Source: Chlorobiaceae bacterium (lineage in GTDB: Bacteria > Bacteroidota > Chlorobiia > Chlorobiales > Chlorobiaceae). Taken from it: a DNA stretch of 64,000 bases. The notes under the pieces were generated by a model, which saw only the letters and a program-made list of their open reading frames with translations, was not told the DNA's origin and made no database searches. Location: positions 17,997 to 81,996 of the forward strand of contig JAAXXR010000004.1 of assembly GCA_013334335.1 (NCBI GenBank), read 5' to 3'. Below, piece by piece: positions 31,102-42,375 of the stretch (position 1 is its first letter; each line of letters opens with the position of its first letter). The translations under genes and the position numbers were made by a program.

Positions 31102-32987
31102 GCGCCAGCCCTCGTCGCCGCCTCGACCAGCTCATTCATCCTCGCCACATAGTCGGTGACGCTCTCCAGGTCCCCCTCGAGCAGCAACGCACCCTCATAG
31201 AGCTGCATCACGGCGGCGCGTACCACCGGATCATCTGTGAGTCCGACGGCCTGCTTGCCGGCAAGGTTGCGAATGATCGGATGCGAGATGTTCACCTCGA
31301 GCACCTTCCTGGAAGTGGGCATCTCCTGCTGCATCATCTTCATGACCTTCTCGAGCTGGCTGTCCATGGCATCCTTGCCGCTGACCAGGGTCACCGGAGA
31401 GCTCACCAGGCGCTTCGACTCGATCACATCGGCGACGCGCTCGCCGAGCACTTCCCGGAAAAGATCCAGCACACCTGCCGCAACCTCGCTCCCGAGGCGT
31501 TCGCCCTCGTTTTCAGAGGCCCCGGACGTATCGATTTCGGCCTTCTCGATCGACTTGAGCGGTTTCTTGTCATATTCGAAAATCGACGGAATCACGAATA
31601 CATCGACCGGATCGGTCAGGAGCAGGACCTCGATCTCCTTTTTGCGGAAATATTCGAGATTGGGATGCCCGAGCATCTGGCTGCGGCTGTTGCCCGCGTG
31701 AAAGTAGATTTCGCCCTGCCCTGCAGCCATTCGCTCCACATACTGCCGAAGGGTCACATACTCCCCCTCGCCGGTCTTGGTCGTTTCGAACCGAAGCAGG
31801 TCGATAAGTTTGTCCCGGTTGGTGAAATCGGTGTTCAGGCCAATCTTGATGATCGGACCGAACGCCTTGTAGAACTGACGGAACTTCTCGGGCTGCTCCC
31901 TGGCGAGCAGGTCGAACCAGCTGAGGATCTTGCCGGTAAGGATCTGGCGGATCTTTGACATGACCGGGCTGGACTGCACCATTTCACGAGACACGTTCAG
32001 CGACAGGTCTTCGGTATCAACCACACCGGCTACGAACCGGAGGTACTCGGGAAGAAGGTCGCGGCACTCGTGCTGGATGAGCACTTTCCTGACGTAGAGC
32101 TGGGGACCGTGCTTTTCAAGCGCCCCCTGCTGGTAGAGCAGCTCCATCGGAGCTTCGGCGGGCAGGAAAAGCAGCGCCTTGAAGCTCACCGCCCCCTCCA
32201 CCGACAGGTGCAGGTGATCGAGCGGATCGCGGAAGTCGGTCGAGATGAACTTGTAGAACTCGGTCAGTTCATCCTCCTTGAGTTCGCTCTTCGAACGCTG
32301 CCAGAGGGCGGCAACACTGTTGACCTGACGGCTTCCGAGCATGATCGGGAAGTCGACGAAGTTCGAATATTTCTTGATGATCTGCTCGAGACGGTACTCC
32401 TCGGCAAACTCCTTGAACTCCTCCTTGAGGGTGAAGGCGATCCTCGTGCCGCGCCCGGCAAGCTCTGCCGGTTCAATTGTATAGGTCCCCTGTCCAGAGG
32501 AGCGCCAGCGGCGTCCCTCCCTGCCAGCCTCGGCGCTCAGGGTCTCCACGGTCACCTCGTCGGTCACCATGAACACCGAATAAAAACCGACGCCGAACTG
32601 GCCGATCAGGTTCGCGTCCATCCCTTCGCCCTGCTGCTTGGCCTTCATGGCCTCCATGAATCCAAGGGTGCCTGAACGGGCGACGGTCCCGAGGTTGGCG
32701 ATCAGCTCCTCCTCGCTCATGCCGATACCGGTGTCTTCGATAACGAAGCTCCGCTCTTCCGGATTCACGGTGATGGTGATCTTCAGGTCCCCCTCCCGGT
32801 CAAGGCCCTCATCGGAAGAGAGCATCCTGAACCGCGCCTTGCTCAGCGCATCGGAAGCGTTGGAGATCAGCTCGCGAAGGAAAATTTCGGGATGGGTGTA
32901 CAGCGAGTGGACAATCAGGTCGAGAAGCTGTTTCATCTCGGCCTTGTACTCGAACTCCCTGGCTTCCGGTGAGATCTTGTCGCTCAT
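31098..32987 (-). CDS. htpG: Molecular chaperone HtpG (Hsp90)
   Basis: [56 protein letters not shown]. Confidence 0.97.
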   Translation of the reverse strand: MSDKISPEAREFEYKAEMKQLLDLIVHSLYTHPEIFLRELISNASDALSKARFRMLSSDEGLDREGDLKITITVNPEERSFVIEDTGIGMSEEELIANLGTVARSGTLGFMEAMKAKQQGEGMDANLIGQFGVGFYSVFMVTDEVTVETLSAEAGREGRRWRSSGQGTYTIEPAELAGRGTRIAFTLKEEFKEFAEEYRLEQIIKKYSNFVDFPIMLGSRQVNSVAALWQRSKSELKEDELTEFYKFISTDFRDPLDHLHLSVEGAVSFKALLFLPAEAPMELLYQQGALEKHGPQLYVRKVLIQHECRDLLPEYLRFVAGVVDTEDLSLNVSREMVQSSPVMSKIRQILTGKILSWFDLLAREQPEKFRQFYKAFGPIIKIGLNTDFTNRDKLIDLLRFETTKTGEGEYVTLRQYVERMAAGQGEIYFHAGNSRSQMLGHPNLEYFRKKEIEVLLLTDPVDVFVIPSIFEYDKKPLKSIEKAEIDTSGASENEGERLGSEVAAGVLDLFREVLGERVADVIESKRLVSSPVTLVSGKDAMDSQLEKVMKMMQQEMPTSRKVLEVNISHPIIRNLAGKQAVGLTDDPVVRAAVMQLYEGALLLEGDLESVTDYVARMNELVEAATRAGA

Positions 32988-33230
32988 TGACTACTATCGG
33001 TTTTCTGGTTGGAACGCGCCTGACGGTAACGGGCATGAACAACGGAGGCGCATCTGATAATTTCGAGGTAAATTTAATCGCGGAAGGGAAATATCGCAAG
33101 CGCGGATTGGGATAGCCGTGTCAATGAGAACCTCTTTTCCCGGACGCGGCATCTGACTCTTGAACCAAGGGACCTCCGGATCATGAAGTCACTTGGGCAG
33201 AATGCGTGCCGCGGCGGTCTCGAAGAGGTT

Positions 33231-34100
33231 TCAGACCCTGCGAAGCTTTTTCCTCGCGGCGGCCTCGCCTTCGTAGACCCGTTTGATCCCGTCACCCAGG
33301 GCCTTTTCAATGTCCCGGATGTTGGAGACCAGTCTTGCCATGCCGGAAATCTCGACCGACGCAGCCTGGTCTGAACCCCACATCGCCCGATCCAGCGTCA
33401 CATGCCGTTCGACGAACGCTGCGCCGAGGGCGACCGCGGCCCAGGTGGTCGCAAGTCCGACTTCGTGACCCGAGTAACCGATCGCAATATCCGGATACTG
33501 CCGCTTGAGGGTGCTGATCATCCTGAGGTTGAGCTCCTCGACGGGGCATGGATAGGTGGAGTTCGTGTGGGCAATGAGGAGATTCTCCCTGCCCAGCGCC
33601 GTCACGGCGGCATCGACCTCGTCAATCGTGGACATCCCGGTCGAAATGATCATCGGACGTCCGGTCTCCCTGGTCTTCTTCAGCAGGGTCAGGTCGGTCA
33701 GCGAAGCCGATGCCGCCTTGTAGCACGGAGGATTGAACTGTTCCATGAAATCGACCGCCTCTTCGTCCCAACACGACGCAAACCAGGCGATCCCCATCTG
33801 CCGGCAGTATTCGTCGATCTCCGAGTACTCGTCGAATCCGAACTCCACCTTGTAGCGGTAGTCCATGTAAGTCATGCGACCCCAAGGGGTATCACGTTCG
33901 ATCATCCGCTGATCCATCGGCACACACAGCTCAGGGGTGCGCTTCTGGAACTTGACGGCATCGCAGCCGGCCTGCGCCGCACCTTCGATCAGCTTTTTGG
34001 CCACTTCGAGCGAACCGTTGTGGTTGATGCCGATCTCCGCAATGACGTAAACCGGATGACCATCTCCGGCAAGTGAATTTCCTATCCTTACTTCTGACAT
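33231..34100 (-). CDS. NeuB-family sialic/nonulosonic acid synthase
   Basis: VYVIAEIGINHNGSLEVAKKLIEGAAQAGCDAVKFQKR, MIISTGMSTIDEVDAAV, IGYSGHEVGLATTWAAVALGAAFVERHVTLDRAMWGSDQAAS; start MSEVRIG at 34100. Confidence 0.92.
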   Translation of the reverse strand: MSEVRIGNSLAGDGHPVYVIAEIGINHNGSLEVAKKLIEGAAQAGCDAVKFQKRTPELCVPMDQRMIERDTPWGRMTYMDYRYKVEFGFDEYSEIDEYCRQMGIAWFASCWDEEAVDFMEQFNPPCYKAASASLTDLTLLKKTRETGRPMIISTGMSTIDEVDAAVTALGRENLLIAHTNSTYPCPVEELNLRMISTLKRQYPDIAIGYSGHEVGLATTWAAVALGAAFVERHVTLDRAMWGSDQAASVEISGMARLVSNIRDIEKALGDGIKRVYEGEAAARKKLRRV

Positions 34101-34192
34101 AAAAACCAGGTAGATAAAGGGAACATGCCGCAGGCGGAGAGCGTACGGCGCATTCGGTTGAAAAATGCTGAATAATACAATTTTATTCGGTC

Positions 34193-34711
34193 TCAGGAAG
34201 CGCGAAGGGCGATCAGCCACTCAGCATAGTCCCTGAAAGCGCCGTATCCCCCGGGGGCAGCGCACCGGTAGTGCACAAAGGGTTCAACGAAATGCAGGCC
34301 ATCGCCGGGACAGGCAGCAAGTCCGGACACGGAGATGGCCTCCATGATCCCGACATCGTTGACATCATCGCCGATGTAGGCGATCTCGGAGGTCCGGAGA
34401 CCGGTGTCACGGAGCACATCATCGAGACGCGCAAGCTTGTCGCCAACGCCGAGATAGAGCAATTCGATATGGAGCTTCCGTGCCCTTTTGACCAGGCTCG
34501 GTGAAGTTTCGCCCGTTATGATCCCGGTTTCGATGCCCGCTGCGCGAAGCCGCTCAACCCCCATGCCGTCACGAATCGAATAACGCTTGAGCTCCTCGCC
34601 CCGCTCCGAATAGAAAACCCCATTATCGGTGAAGACACCGTCGTTATCGGAAAGGACAAGCTTGATGTTCGATGCTCTCGATTTCAGCTCTTCTGAGGAG
34701 AGGAGTATCAT
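34193..34711 (-). CDS. KdsC-like HAD phosphatase
   Basis: IKLVLSDNDGVFTDNGVFYSERGEELKRYSIRDGMG, AYIGDDVNDVGIM; start MILLSSEE at 34711 with AGGA upstream. Confidence 0.88.
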   Translation of the reverse strand: MILLSSEELKSRASNIKLVLSDNDGVFTDNGVFYSERGEELKRYSIRDGMGVERLRAAGIETGIITGETSPSLVKRARKLHIELLYLGVGDKLARLDDVLRDTGLRTSEIAYIGDDVNDVGIMEAISVSGLAACPGDGLHFVEPFVHYRCAAPGGYGAFRDYAEWLIALRAS

Positions 34712-35033
34712 GTATCCTGATAGATGCTCACTGTTCGATGATAACCGTATGACGGTTTTTTTTGACCCGGCCAATATATCACTTTTCTCCTATTTCACCG
34801 CTCCTCAACCGCAACCGCTTGACCGACGCTGTTTTGAGGGCGCATCAACAAGTTATCAACATTCCATCAACAGAAGTCCAGAGAAGCCCGGAGAGCAACA
34901 CGGTACGGGCATCGGCCCGATAACCGGCCTGGACACAATCGGCTATATACACTGTTCACAACAACTTATATACAACCTTGAACATCCGGGCCCGCCAACC
35001 TGACTGCCTCTGCTGTTAAGGCCGTTATACCTG

Positions 35034-35063
35034 AATGTTGATCAAACGCAATCATTCAACATT
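35034..35063. repeat. Inverted repeat upstream of the kdsC-like/neuB-like genes
   Basis: AATGTTGA-14 nt-TCAACATT. Confidence 0.6.
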
Positions 35064-35123
35064 TCCGCAGGCATAATTGCCCCGTTTTTCCACCGCACTC
35101 CGGGGAGGGAAACCGTAAACGCC

Positions 35124-36515
35124 CTACAGACCGGCCATCCTCCTCAAATCGACCCAGCGGTCGAACTCTTCCCCGGTGAGCAACCCTGAATCGACGGCGG
35201 CATCACGGATCGTCAAGCCCTTTTCGATGGCGCGCCTTGAGATCAGGGCGGCCCGGTCATAACCGATGTGTGGCACGAGGGCCGTGACGAGCATCGGGGT
35301 CCGGGAGGCATTCCCCTCCATCCGCTCGAGCACCGGCTCGATGCCGGCAGCACAGCGGCATGCGAACGACTGGCAGGCGTCGCCAAGCAGACCCGCCGAC
35401 TCGAGAAAGGCCGAGATCATCACCGGCTTGAAAACGTTCAGCTCGAACTGACCTCCGAACCCGGCGACCGCAAGCGTGACGTCGTTGCCAAGCACTCTGG
35501 CGCACACCATGGCCAGCGCTTCTGCCTGAGTCGGATTCACCTTGCCCGGCATGATTGAGGAGCCCGGCTCATTTGAAGGAATAAGTATCTCTCCAAGCCC
35601 GCAACGCGGGCCGGAGGCCATCGCACGCAGGTCCCCGGTGATCTTCAGAAGAGCCACGGCCGAAAGCCTCAACGCGCCATGGGCTTCGAGCAGGGCGTCG
35701 TGCGCCGCGAGTGCCTCGAACTTGTTCGGCGCCGTGACAAACGGCAGACCGGTCAGCGCTGCGATGATCGCCGCGCTCTGTTCAGCATAGCCGGGAGGCG
35801 CGTTGAGACTGGTGCCGACAGCCGTTCCGCCGAGCGCGAGGCGCTCCAGGCGGGGCAAGGCCAGCTCAATCGCGGAAACCGCCCCCTCGAGCTGGGCTGC
35901 GTACCCGGAGAGCTCCTGGCCGAAGGTGATCGGTACAGCATCCATCCAGTGGGTACGCCCGGCTTTGAGCACCTGCATGTATCTCTCCGAAAGCGCTGCA
36001 AGGACCCGGCGAAGCTCCCGAAGGCCGGGTAACGTCGATCGTTCGAGCGTCAGGCGGGCAGCGATATGCATGGCTGTCGGAAATGCGTCGTTCGAAGATT
36101 GCGAACAGTTCACGTCGTCATTCGGATGCAGCAGCCCCGACGCACCTCCCGGGACGCCTCCGGCAAGCACCGCCGCCCTGTTGGCGATCACCTCGTTTAC
36201 GTTCATGTTGGTCTGCGTCCCCGAGCCGGTCTGCCAGATCACCAGCGGAAAATGTTCGTCAAGATCACCGGCGATGATCTCGTCACACACCCGTACAATC
36301 GCCCGGACCTTTTCATCGGCAAGCACACCGAGCGAGCCGTTGGCCATGGCCGATGCCTTTTTCTGGTATCCGAAAGCGTGAATCACCTCGACCGGCATGC
36401 TGCCCGGCGGACCTATCCTGAAATTATCGAGTGAACGCTGGGTCTGTGCTCCCCAGTATCGGTCGGAAGGCACCCGGACCTCCCCCATGCTGTCCTTCTC
36501 GATTCGCCAGGTCAT
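35124..36515 (-). CDS. fumC: Fumarate hydratase, class II
   Basis: [65 protein letters not shown]. Confidence 0.96.
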   Translation of the reverse strand: MTWRIEKDSMGEVRVPSDRYWGAQTQRSLDNFRIGPPGSMPVEVIHAFGYQKKASAMANGSLGVLADEKVRAIVRVCDEIIAGDLDEHFPLVIWQTGSGTQTNMNVNEVIANRAAVLAGGVPGGASGLLHPNDDVNCSQSSNDAFPTAMHIAARLTLERSTLPGLRELRRVLAALSERYMQVLKAGRTHWMDAVPITFGQELSGYAAQLEGAVSAIELALPRLERLALGGTAVGTSLNAPPGYAEQSAAIIAALTGLPFVTAPNKFEALAAHDALLEAHGALRLSAVALLKITGDLRAMASGPRCGLGEILIPSNEPGSSIMPGKVNPTQAEALAMVCARVLGNDVTLAVAGFGGQFELNVFKPVMISAFLESAGLLGDACQSFACRCAAGIEPVLERMEGNASRTPMLVTALVPHIGYDRAALISRRAIEKGLTIRDAAVDSGLLTGEEFDRWVDLRRMAGL

Positions 36516-36613
36516 TGGTGTGTCAGTTTCAGTTAAAGGATTGTTGAACTATCAACTTCGAAGGGGGCGTGTTGGTTGCAGCAGGCTGATGCATGCGCGA
36601 AGGAAATAAAAAA

Positions 36614-36634
36614 CGGCCCGGAAAAACCGGGCCG
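36614..36634 (-). terminator. Intrinsic terminator downstream of ppa
   Basis: CGGCCCGG-AAAAA-CCGGGCCG flanked by A/T tracts. Confidence 0.8.
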
Positions 36635-36669
36635 AAAAAAAACTGGCCTTGCTGAACTACCCTGCCTGA

Positions 36670-37203
36670 TCAGGCATAGACACCGTTGTAGCGTTCGATC
36701 GATTCGAGGACGATGTTTTTTGCCGTAGCGGCATCCATGAAATCCTCGACGAGCACGGTCTTCTTCTCGAGCGCCTTGTACTCTTCGAAAAAGTGCTGCA
36801 ACTCCATCTTGAAGTGCTTCCCGAGGTCGTGGATGTCGTTGATGCCACTCACGCTCATATCATCTTCGGCGACCGCGATGATCTTGTCGTCGCCCTCGCC
36901 GTGGTCGATCATGCGCATGACGCCGATCACCCTGGCCCGGACAACGCACATCGGGACGATCTGGCACTGGGAGATGACCACGATATCGAGCGGGTCATGG
37001 TCTTCGCCGAGGGTCTTCGGAATGAAACCGTAGTTCTCCGGGTACAGGAGCGAGGAGAAAAGCACCCGGTCGAGCTTCAGCATCCCGGTCTTCTTGTCCA
37101 GTTCGTACTTGGTCTTGCTGTCCTTGGATATCTCGATGATCGCATTCACGACATTCGGGCAATCCTCCCCGATCTCGGCGTGATGCCACGGATTGAAATT
37201 CAT
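36670..37203 (-). CDS. ppa: Inorganic pyrophosphatase, family I
   Basis: [45 protein letters not shown]. Confidence 0.95.
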   Translation of the reverse strand: MNFNPWHHAEIGEDCPNVVNAIIEISKDSKTKYELDKKTGMLKLDRVLFSSLLYPENYGFIPKTLGEDHDPLDIVVISQCQIVPMCVVRARVIGVMRMIDHGEGDDKIIAVAEDDMSVSGINDIHDLGKHFKMELQHFFEEYKALEKKTVLVEDFMDAATAKNIVLESIERYNGVYA

Positions 37204-37290
37204 AGTTGCGGGCCTCGGTGATGGTTTATGAAATGTTTGGGAAGATATAAAATCTACTCAAAAATAACAAGATGCGTACCGCGACAATAT

Positions 37291-38619
37291 TCAGGGATTA
37301 CGTGAAAAGTAGTCCTTCGTTTCGGCGGCGATCACCGGGCTGAGCAACAGCAGCGACACCAGGTTCGGCAGCGCCATCATGGCGTTGGCGATATCGGCGA
37401 AGGTCCAGACCACCTGCAGCGAGGCGACCGACCCGACCATGACCGCCACGACCCAGGCCCAGCGATAGGGCATGACCGCTCGCTTGCCGAACAGGTACTC
37501 CACGGCCTTCTCGCCGTAATAGGACCAGCCGAGGATGGTCGAGAACACAAACGTCAGCAGGCCGAAGGTCAGTACGGCAGGACCGACCACCGGTACTCCG
37601 GCGAACGCCGCGCTGGTCAGCTCGGCACCCTTCAGTCCGGAGACCCAGGCTCCCGAGTTGACCACGACGATGCCCGTCGCCGCGCACACCACGACCGTGT
37701 CCCAGAAGGTGCCGGTCGACGAGATCAGCGCCTGACGGACCGGATGTTCCGACTGCGCGGCCGCGGCCACGATCGGGGCGCTGCCGAGACCCGATTCGTT
37801 CGAAAAGAGGCCTCGGGCGATACCGAACCTGACCGCCTCCTTCATGCCCGCTCCGGCGAACCCACCGAGAGCCGCCTGCCCTGTAAAGGCGGACGAGAAG
37901 ATCAGCTGCATCGTCTCGCCGAGGGATTCACGTCCCATCACCAGAAGGATCATGCAACCGATCAGATAGAATCCGGCCATGAAGGGCACCAGGTACTCGC
38001 AGACCCGGGCGATCGACTTGATGCCGCCGATGATCACCACCGCAGTGAAGAGCGTCATCAAGGCGCCACTGATCCATGGGGAGATTCCCATGTTGCCCTT
38101 CAGCATGGTGGCAATCGAATTGGCCTGCACCATGTTTCCGATACCGAACGCCGCGACCGACGTGAAAATCGCGAACAACACGCCCAGCCACTTCTGGCCG
38201 AGCGCCTTTTCGATCACGTACATGGGCCCTCCGGCGACCGAACCGTCCTCGGGATTTACCGTGCGGTATTTGACCGACAGCACCGCTTCGCCATACTTGG
38301 TGGCGATGCCGAACACACCGGTGAACCACATCCAGAGGACGGCCCCCGGCCCTCCTGCCGCAATGGCCGTTGCCACGCCGACGATGTTGCCCGTACCGAT
38401 GGTCGCGGCAAGCGCCGTAACCAGGGCACCGAAATGGCTGATCTCCCCCTCCCCCTCCCTGGTGCGGGTGAAGGAGATTCTTATGGCCATCGGTATATGC
38501 TTCTGGATGATCCCGAGCCTGAAGGTCAGGAACAGGTGGGTACCGAAAAGGGCAACCAGCAGGGGGACTCCCCATACAAGGTCGCTGATCTGGGAAAGCA
38601 CACGTTCGAATTCTGCCAC
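37291..38619 (-). CDS. Sodium:alanine symporter (AGCS family)
   Basis: [71 protein letters not shown]. Confidence 0.94.
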   Translation of the reverse strand: MAEFERVLSQISDLVWGVPLLVALFGTHLFLTFRLGIIQKHIPMAIRISFTRTREGEGEISHFGALVTALAATIGTGNIVGVATAIAAGGPGAVLWMWFTGVFGIATKYGEAVLSVKYRTVNPEDGSVAGGPMYVIEKALGQKWLGVLFAIFTSVAAFGIGNMVQANSIATMLKGNMGISPWISGALMTLFTAVVIIGGIKSIARVCEYLVPFMAGFYLIGCMILLVMGRESLGETMQLIFSSAFTGQAALGGFAGAGMKEAVRFGIARGLFSNESGLGSAPIVAAAAQSEHPVRQALISSTGTFWDTVVVCAATGIVVVNSGAWVSGLKGAELTSAAFAGVPVVGPAVLTFGLLTFVFSTILGWSYYGEKAVEYLFGKRAVMPYRWAWVVAVMVGSVASLQVVWTFADIANAMMALPNLVSLLLLSPVIAAETKDYFSRNP

Positions 38620-38752
38620 GGAACCTCCTTTTGCAAACGGTGTTGACGAAACATTTTCAAAGATAAGGTTTTACCCTTATTTTGCGCGTCCTGACAAAGA
38701 ACGCACGGCGATATGCCACTATTATTTCCCTATCAGACGGTTCGAGCCACCA

Positions 38753-40348
38753 ATGGAGCTGCACAAAGAAATCGCGAAGCGAAGAACATTCGCCATCATC
38801 AGCCACCCGGACGCGGGCAAGACGACCCTGACCGAAAAGCTGCTGCTGTTTGGCGGCGCCATCCACACGGCCGGCGCGGTCAAGAGCAACAAGATCAGGA
38901 AGACCGCCACCAGCGACTTCATGGAGATCGAAAAACAGCGCGGAATCTCGGTGGCGACCTCCGTCATGGGCTTCGAGTACAACGGCCGGCGGATCAACAT
39001 CCTCGACACGCCGGGCCACAAGGATTTCGCCGAGGACACCTACCGCACACTGACCGCCGTGGACAGCGTCATCCTCGTCATCGACAGCATGAAGGGCGTC
39101 GAGGCCCAGACTGAACGGCTGATGGAGGTGTGCCGCATGCGTCACACACCGGTCATCATCTTCATCAACAAGATGGACCGTGAAGGCCGCAACCCCGTCG
39201 AACTGCTCGACGAACTCGAAGAGAAGCTCGACATCAGCGCGCGTCCCATGACCTGGCCGATAAGCCAGGGACAAACCTTCAAGGGTGTCTACAACCTGTT
39301 CGACGGAACACTGAACCTGTTCGAAGCGACCGCATCGAAGATCGGTGAAAAGCTTACCGACATCAGCGACCTGAATGATCCGAAACTTGAACACTGGGTC
39401 GGCTCGGGCTATGCCGGCAAGCTCCGCGAGGAGGTGACGCTCATCGAGGGGATCTACGAACCTTTCGACCAGGAACTCTATCTGGAGGGGCTGCTCGCCC
39501 CGGTATTCTTCGGCAGCGCCGTGAACAACTTCGGTATCCGGGAGTTGCTCGACACCTTCATCGACATCGCCCCCTGCCCGCACGAACGCGAAGCCTCCGA
39601 GCGCATGGTGAACGCTTCGGAGGAGCCGCTGACCGGGTTTGTCTTCAAGATCCACGCCAACCTCGACCCGAACCACCGCGATCGTACGGCCTTCTTCAAG
39701 ATCTGCTCCGGACGGTTCGAGCGCAACAAGTTTTACTACCACACCCGCCTCGACAAAAAAGTGCGCTTCTCCAACCCGACGCAGTTCATGGCCCAGGAGA
39801 AAAGCGTGATCGACGAAGCGTGGCCCGGCGACGTGATCGGCCTGTATGACAACGGCTCCCTCAAGATCGGCGACACCCTCACCGAAGGCGAGTCCCTGCA
39901 CTTCAGGGGTATCCCGAGCTTCTCGCCAGAGATTTTCAAGGTGCTCGAAAACCGCGACCCGCTCAAGACCAAACAGCTCGAAAAAGGCATCCGCCAGCTC
40001 ACCGACGAGGGGGTCGCCCAGCTCTTCATCCAGTACGGTACCCGCAAGATCGTCGGCACGGTCGGCGAACTCCAGTTCGACGTCATCCAGTTCCGGCTCG
40101 AACACGAGTACGGTGCCCAATGCTCCTTCATGCCGCTCCGTTACCACAAGGCCTTCTGGGTCACGAGCGACAACAGGGCCCAGCTCGACGAGTTCCTGCG
40201 CCGGAAGTCAACCGTCGTCGCCCTCGACAAGGAGGAGCACCCGGTCTTCTTCGCGGAAACCGAATGGATGCTCAAGATCGCCCGTGAAGACTTCCCGGAG
40301 ATAGCGTTCCACGCCACCTCGGAGTTCAAGACCGAAAACCGGGGCTGA
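38753..40348 (+). CDS. prfC: Peptide chain release factor 3
   Basis: [71 protein letters not shown]; start [11 protein letters not shown]. Confidence 0.96.
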   Translation: MELHKEIAKRRTFAIISHPDAGKTTLTEKLLLFGGAIHTAGAVKSNKIRKTATSDFMEIEKQRGISVATSVMGFEYNGRRINILDTPGHKDFAEDTYRTLTAVDSVILVIDSMKGVEAQTERLMEVCRMRHTPVIIFINKMDREGRNPVELLDELEEKLDISARPMTWPISQGQTFKGVYNLFDGTLNLFEATASKIGEKLTDISDLNDPKLEHWVGSGYAGKLREEVTLIEGIYEPFDQELYLEGLLAPVFFGSAVNNFGIRELLDTFIDIAPCPHEREASERMVNASEEPLTGFVFKIHANLDPNHRDRTAFFKICSGRFERNKFYYHTRLDKKVRFSNPTQFMAQEKSVIDEAWPGDVIGLYDNGSLKIGDTLTEGESLHFRGIPSFSPEIFKVLENRDPLKTKQLEKGIRQLTDEGVAQLFIQYGTRKIVGTVGELQFDVIQFRLEHEYGAQCSFMPLRYHKAFWVTSDNRAQLDEFLRRKSTVVALDKEEHPVFFAETEWMLKIAREDFPEIAFHATSEFKTENRG

Positions 40349-40391
40349 CGCCCTGTCCGGTGCTCCCGTGGAACCTTTCCAGGGGAAACAC

Positions 40392-40422
40392 GGTATGGAT
40401 AATTGATCATGAAGTCCATACC
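40392..40422. promoter_or_regulatory. Inverted repeat upstream of the copper operon; possible operator
   Basis: GGTATGGA-15 nt-TCCATACC, 18 bp upstream of the 40440 start. Confidence 0.5.
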
Positions 40423-40439
40423 AGACCCCGATACCTGCG

Positions 40440-41774
40440 ATGAACCAGCGAACTTACGCCGTCACCGGCATGCACTGCGCTTCGTGCGAAGCGATCATAG
40501 AAAAGAGGCTTCTCAAGCTGCCTGGCTCGGTCAAGGTCAAGGCGTCAATGGGAAACGGAACGGTAACCATCCACATCGAAGGCGATCCGCCAACACCCGA
40601 CGCCCTCACCAGGCTCTTCCCAGAAGGGCTCTACACCTTCTCGGACTCATCCACGGCGGGCAACCGCATGGTTGAGACGATCCGTGTTGTCAGCTATGCC
40701 GTTGCGGTGGTCGTGCTCTTCTTCGGACTCTCCGCCTCAGGCCTCATCCCCTCGATCTCCATCGACAGCACCAGCTCGTCCGGAGCATTCTTCCTCTTCG
40801 GCCTGATCGCCGGCATGTCTACTTGCGCGGCCCTGGTCGGAGGCCTTGTGCTCGCCCTTTCGGCCCAATGGGGAAACCGGCTCGACAAGGATGCGACCAT
40901 GCCTGAAAAACTCCGTCCCCAGATCCTGTTCAACAGCGGAAGGATCGCGGCCTACACCCTCACCGGCGCGCTGCTCGGGCTGCTCGGAGGATCGGTGCGC
41001 CTCTCCCCGGGCTTCACTTCGATCATGGTGCTCGCCATCTCGACGCTGATGGTCGTGCTCGCGCTCCAGATGCTCGGGTTCACACCGTTCAGTACCCTGC
41101 GGATCGCCCTTCCAAAAAAACTCGTCCACGCAGTTGGTGGGGGAGTCGAAAAAGGGGGCCTGCTTCTCCCCTTCCCCTCCGGCTTCCTGACCGTGCTGCT
41201 CCCGTGCGGCTTCACCATGGCCGCCGAAGGAGCAGCCATGCTCTCCGGCAACCCGTGGCATGGCATGGCGATCATGTTCTGCTTCGTGCTCGGCACCACC
41301 CCCTCGCTCCTCTTCATCGGGCTTTCAAGTACGGGACTCGTCAACCGACCCGGAACATCAAGGCTCTTCATGAAGACCGCAGGCTTGCTGGTCATCTTCT
41401 TCACCGCGTACAACCTGAACAGCCAGTTCGGCATCGCTGCCAGGATCGCCGGCCAACCGACGCCATCGGCGAACATCAAAACCGCGGCGCCTTCGGGCGG
41501 TGGAAGGATCATCCGGAGCGTCTACACGAGTGCGGGGGACATCGCGCCAGCCAACTTCGAGGTCAGGAGGGGTGAAAAGGTCCGTTTCATCGTCGAGCCG
41601 AAGGACACCGGTTCGGGATGCATGAGCACCATCATGGTACCCGGCCTCTGGAACCGGTCCGAGGATCTGGTCAAAGGAAAGGCCATCATCATGGAGTTCA
41701 CGCCATCGAAACCAGGCAGCTACAGGATCACCTGCGCCATGGGCGTTCCTCGCGGCGTCATCACCGTCAAATAA
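40440..41774 (+). CDS. HMA domain - TauE/SafE-type membrane domain - cupredoxin-like fusion
   Basis: N-terminal GMHCASCEAIIEKRLLKL; hydrophobic core with LLPCGFTMAAEGAAMLSGNPWHGMAIMFCFVLGTTPSL; C-terminal cupredoxin-like domain ending YRITCAMGVPRGVITVK. Confidence 0.85.
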   Translation: MNQRTYAVTGMHCASCEAIIEKRLLKLPGSVKVKASMGNGTVTIHIEGDPPTPDALTRLFPEGLYTFSDSSTAGNRMVETIRVVSYAVAVVVLFFGLSASGLIPSISIDSTSSSGAFFLFGLIAGMSTCAALVGGLVLALSAQWGNRLDKDATMPEKLRPQILFNSGRIAAYTLTGALLGLLGGSVRLSPGFTSIMVLAISTLMVVLALQMLGFTPFSTLRIALPKKLVHAVGGGVEKGGLLLPFPSGFLTVLLPCGFTMAAEGAAMLSGNPWHGMAIMFCFVLGTTPSLLFIGLSSTGLVNRPGTSRLFMKTAGLLVIFFTAYNLNSQFGIAARIAGQPTPSANIKTAAPSGGGRIIRSVYTSAGDIAPANFEVRRGEKVRFIVEPKDTGSGCMSTIMVPGLWNRSEDLVKGKAIIMEFTPSKPGSYRITCAMGVPRGVITVK

Positions 41775-41793
41775 ACAAGCCAGTCTACTGTCC

Positions 41794-42375
41794 ATGCAGA
41801 AAATCACGCTCTCCCTTGCCGTGTCGCTCATGATCGTCTCGGGTGTCGCCGGCATCGGCGTCGGGTACTGGCTCACACCGCAGTACTCCCTCTCCATGTA
41901 CGACAAGAATGTCATGGACCTCGGCCAGCCGGACAAATGGATCGATCTCCGGTACATCGACGCCATGATCGCCCACCATCGCGGCGCGATGCTGCTCGCA
42001 GAACAGGCCCGCCAGAGTAAAAACCCTGAAATCAAAGGGCTTGCCGCATCGATCCTGAAAGACGAACCGCCGAACATCGACGAGCTCTACGGCTGGAAAA
42101 AAGCGTGGTACGGCGACGCACGCAAGGTGCCTGACCCACTCGTGCCAAAGCTCGGCGCCTACGACAGGACCTTCGACCTCCGTTTCCTCAACGCCCTCAT
42201 CGCCCACCACCGCAACGGCATCCTGATGACCAGGGAGATACGCCTGAAATCGAGCCGTCCGGAGGTGCTTGACAATGCCGACAAGGTCGAGCAGTTCCTC
42301 TCCGGAGGCGTTGCCATGCTGCGAGGCTGGAGGACAACCTGGTACAACGTCGCTGACCCCCAGCCCGAGCCATGA
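41794..42375 (+). CDS. DUF305-like protein
   Basis: [18 protein letters not shown] and [18 protein letters not shown] paired HH motifs. Confidence 0.82.
   Translation: MQKITLSLAVSLMIVSGVAGIGVGYWLTPQYSLSMYDKNVMDLGQPDKWIDLRYIDAMIAHHRGAMLLAEQARQSKNPEIKGLAASILKDEPPNIDELYGWKKAWYGDARKVPDPLVPKLGAYDRTFDLRFLNALIAHHRNGILMTREIRLKSSRPEVLDNADKVEQFLSGGVAMLRGWRTTWYNVADPQPEP

Noticed and set aside
34775-35123. Possible replication-origin region (TTATCAACA, TTATATACA, TGTTCACAAC strings)
   Set aside because: No exact cluster of TTATNCACA boxes and no dnaA, dnaN, gidA or rpmH nearby.
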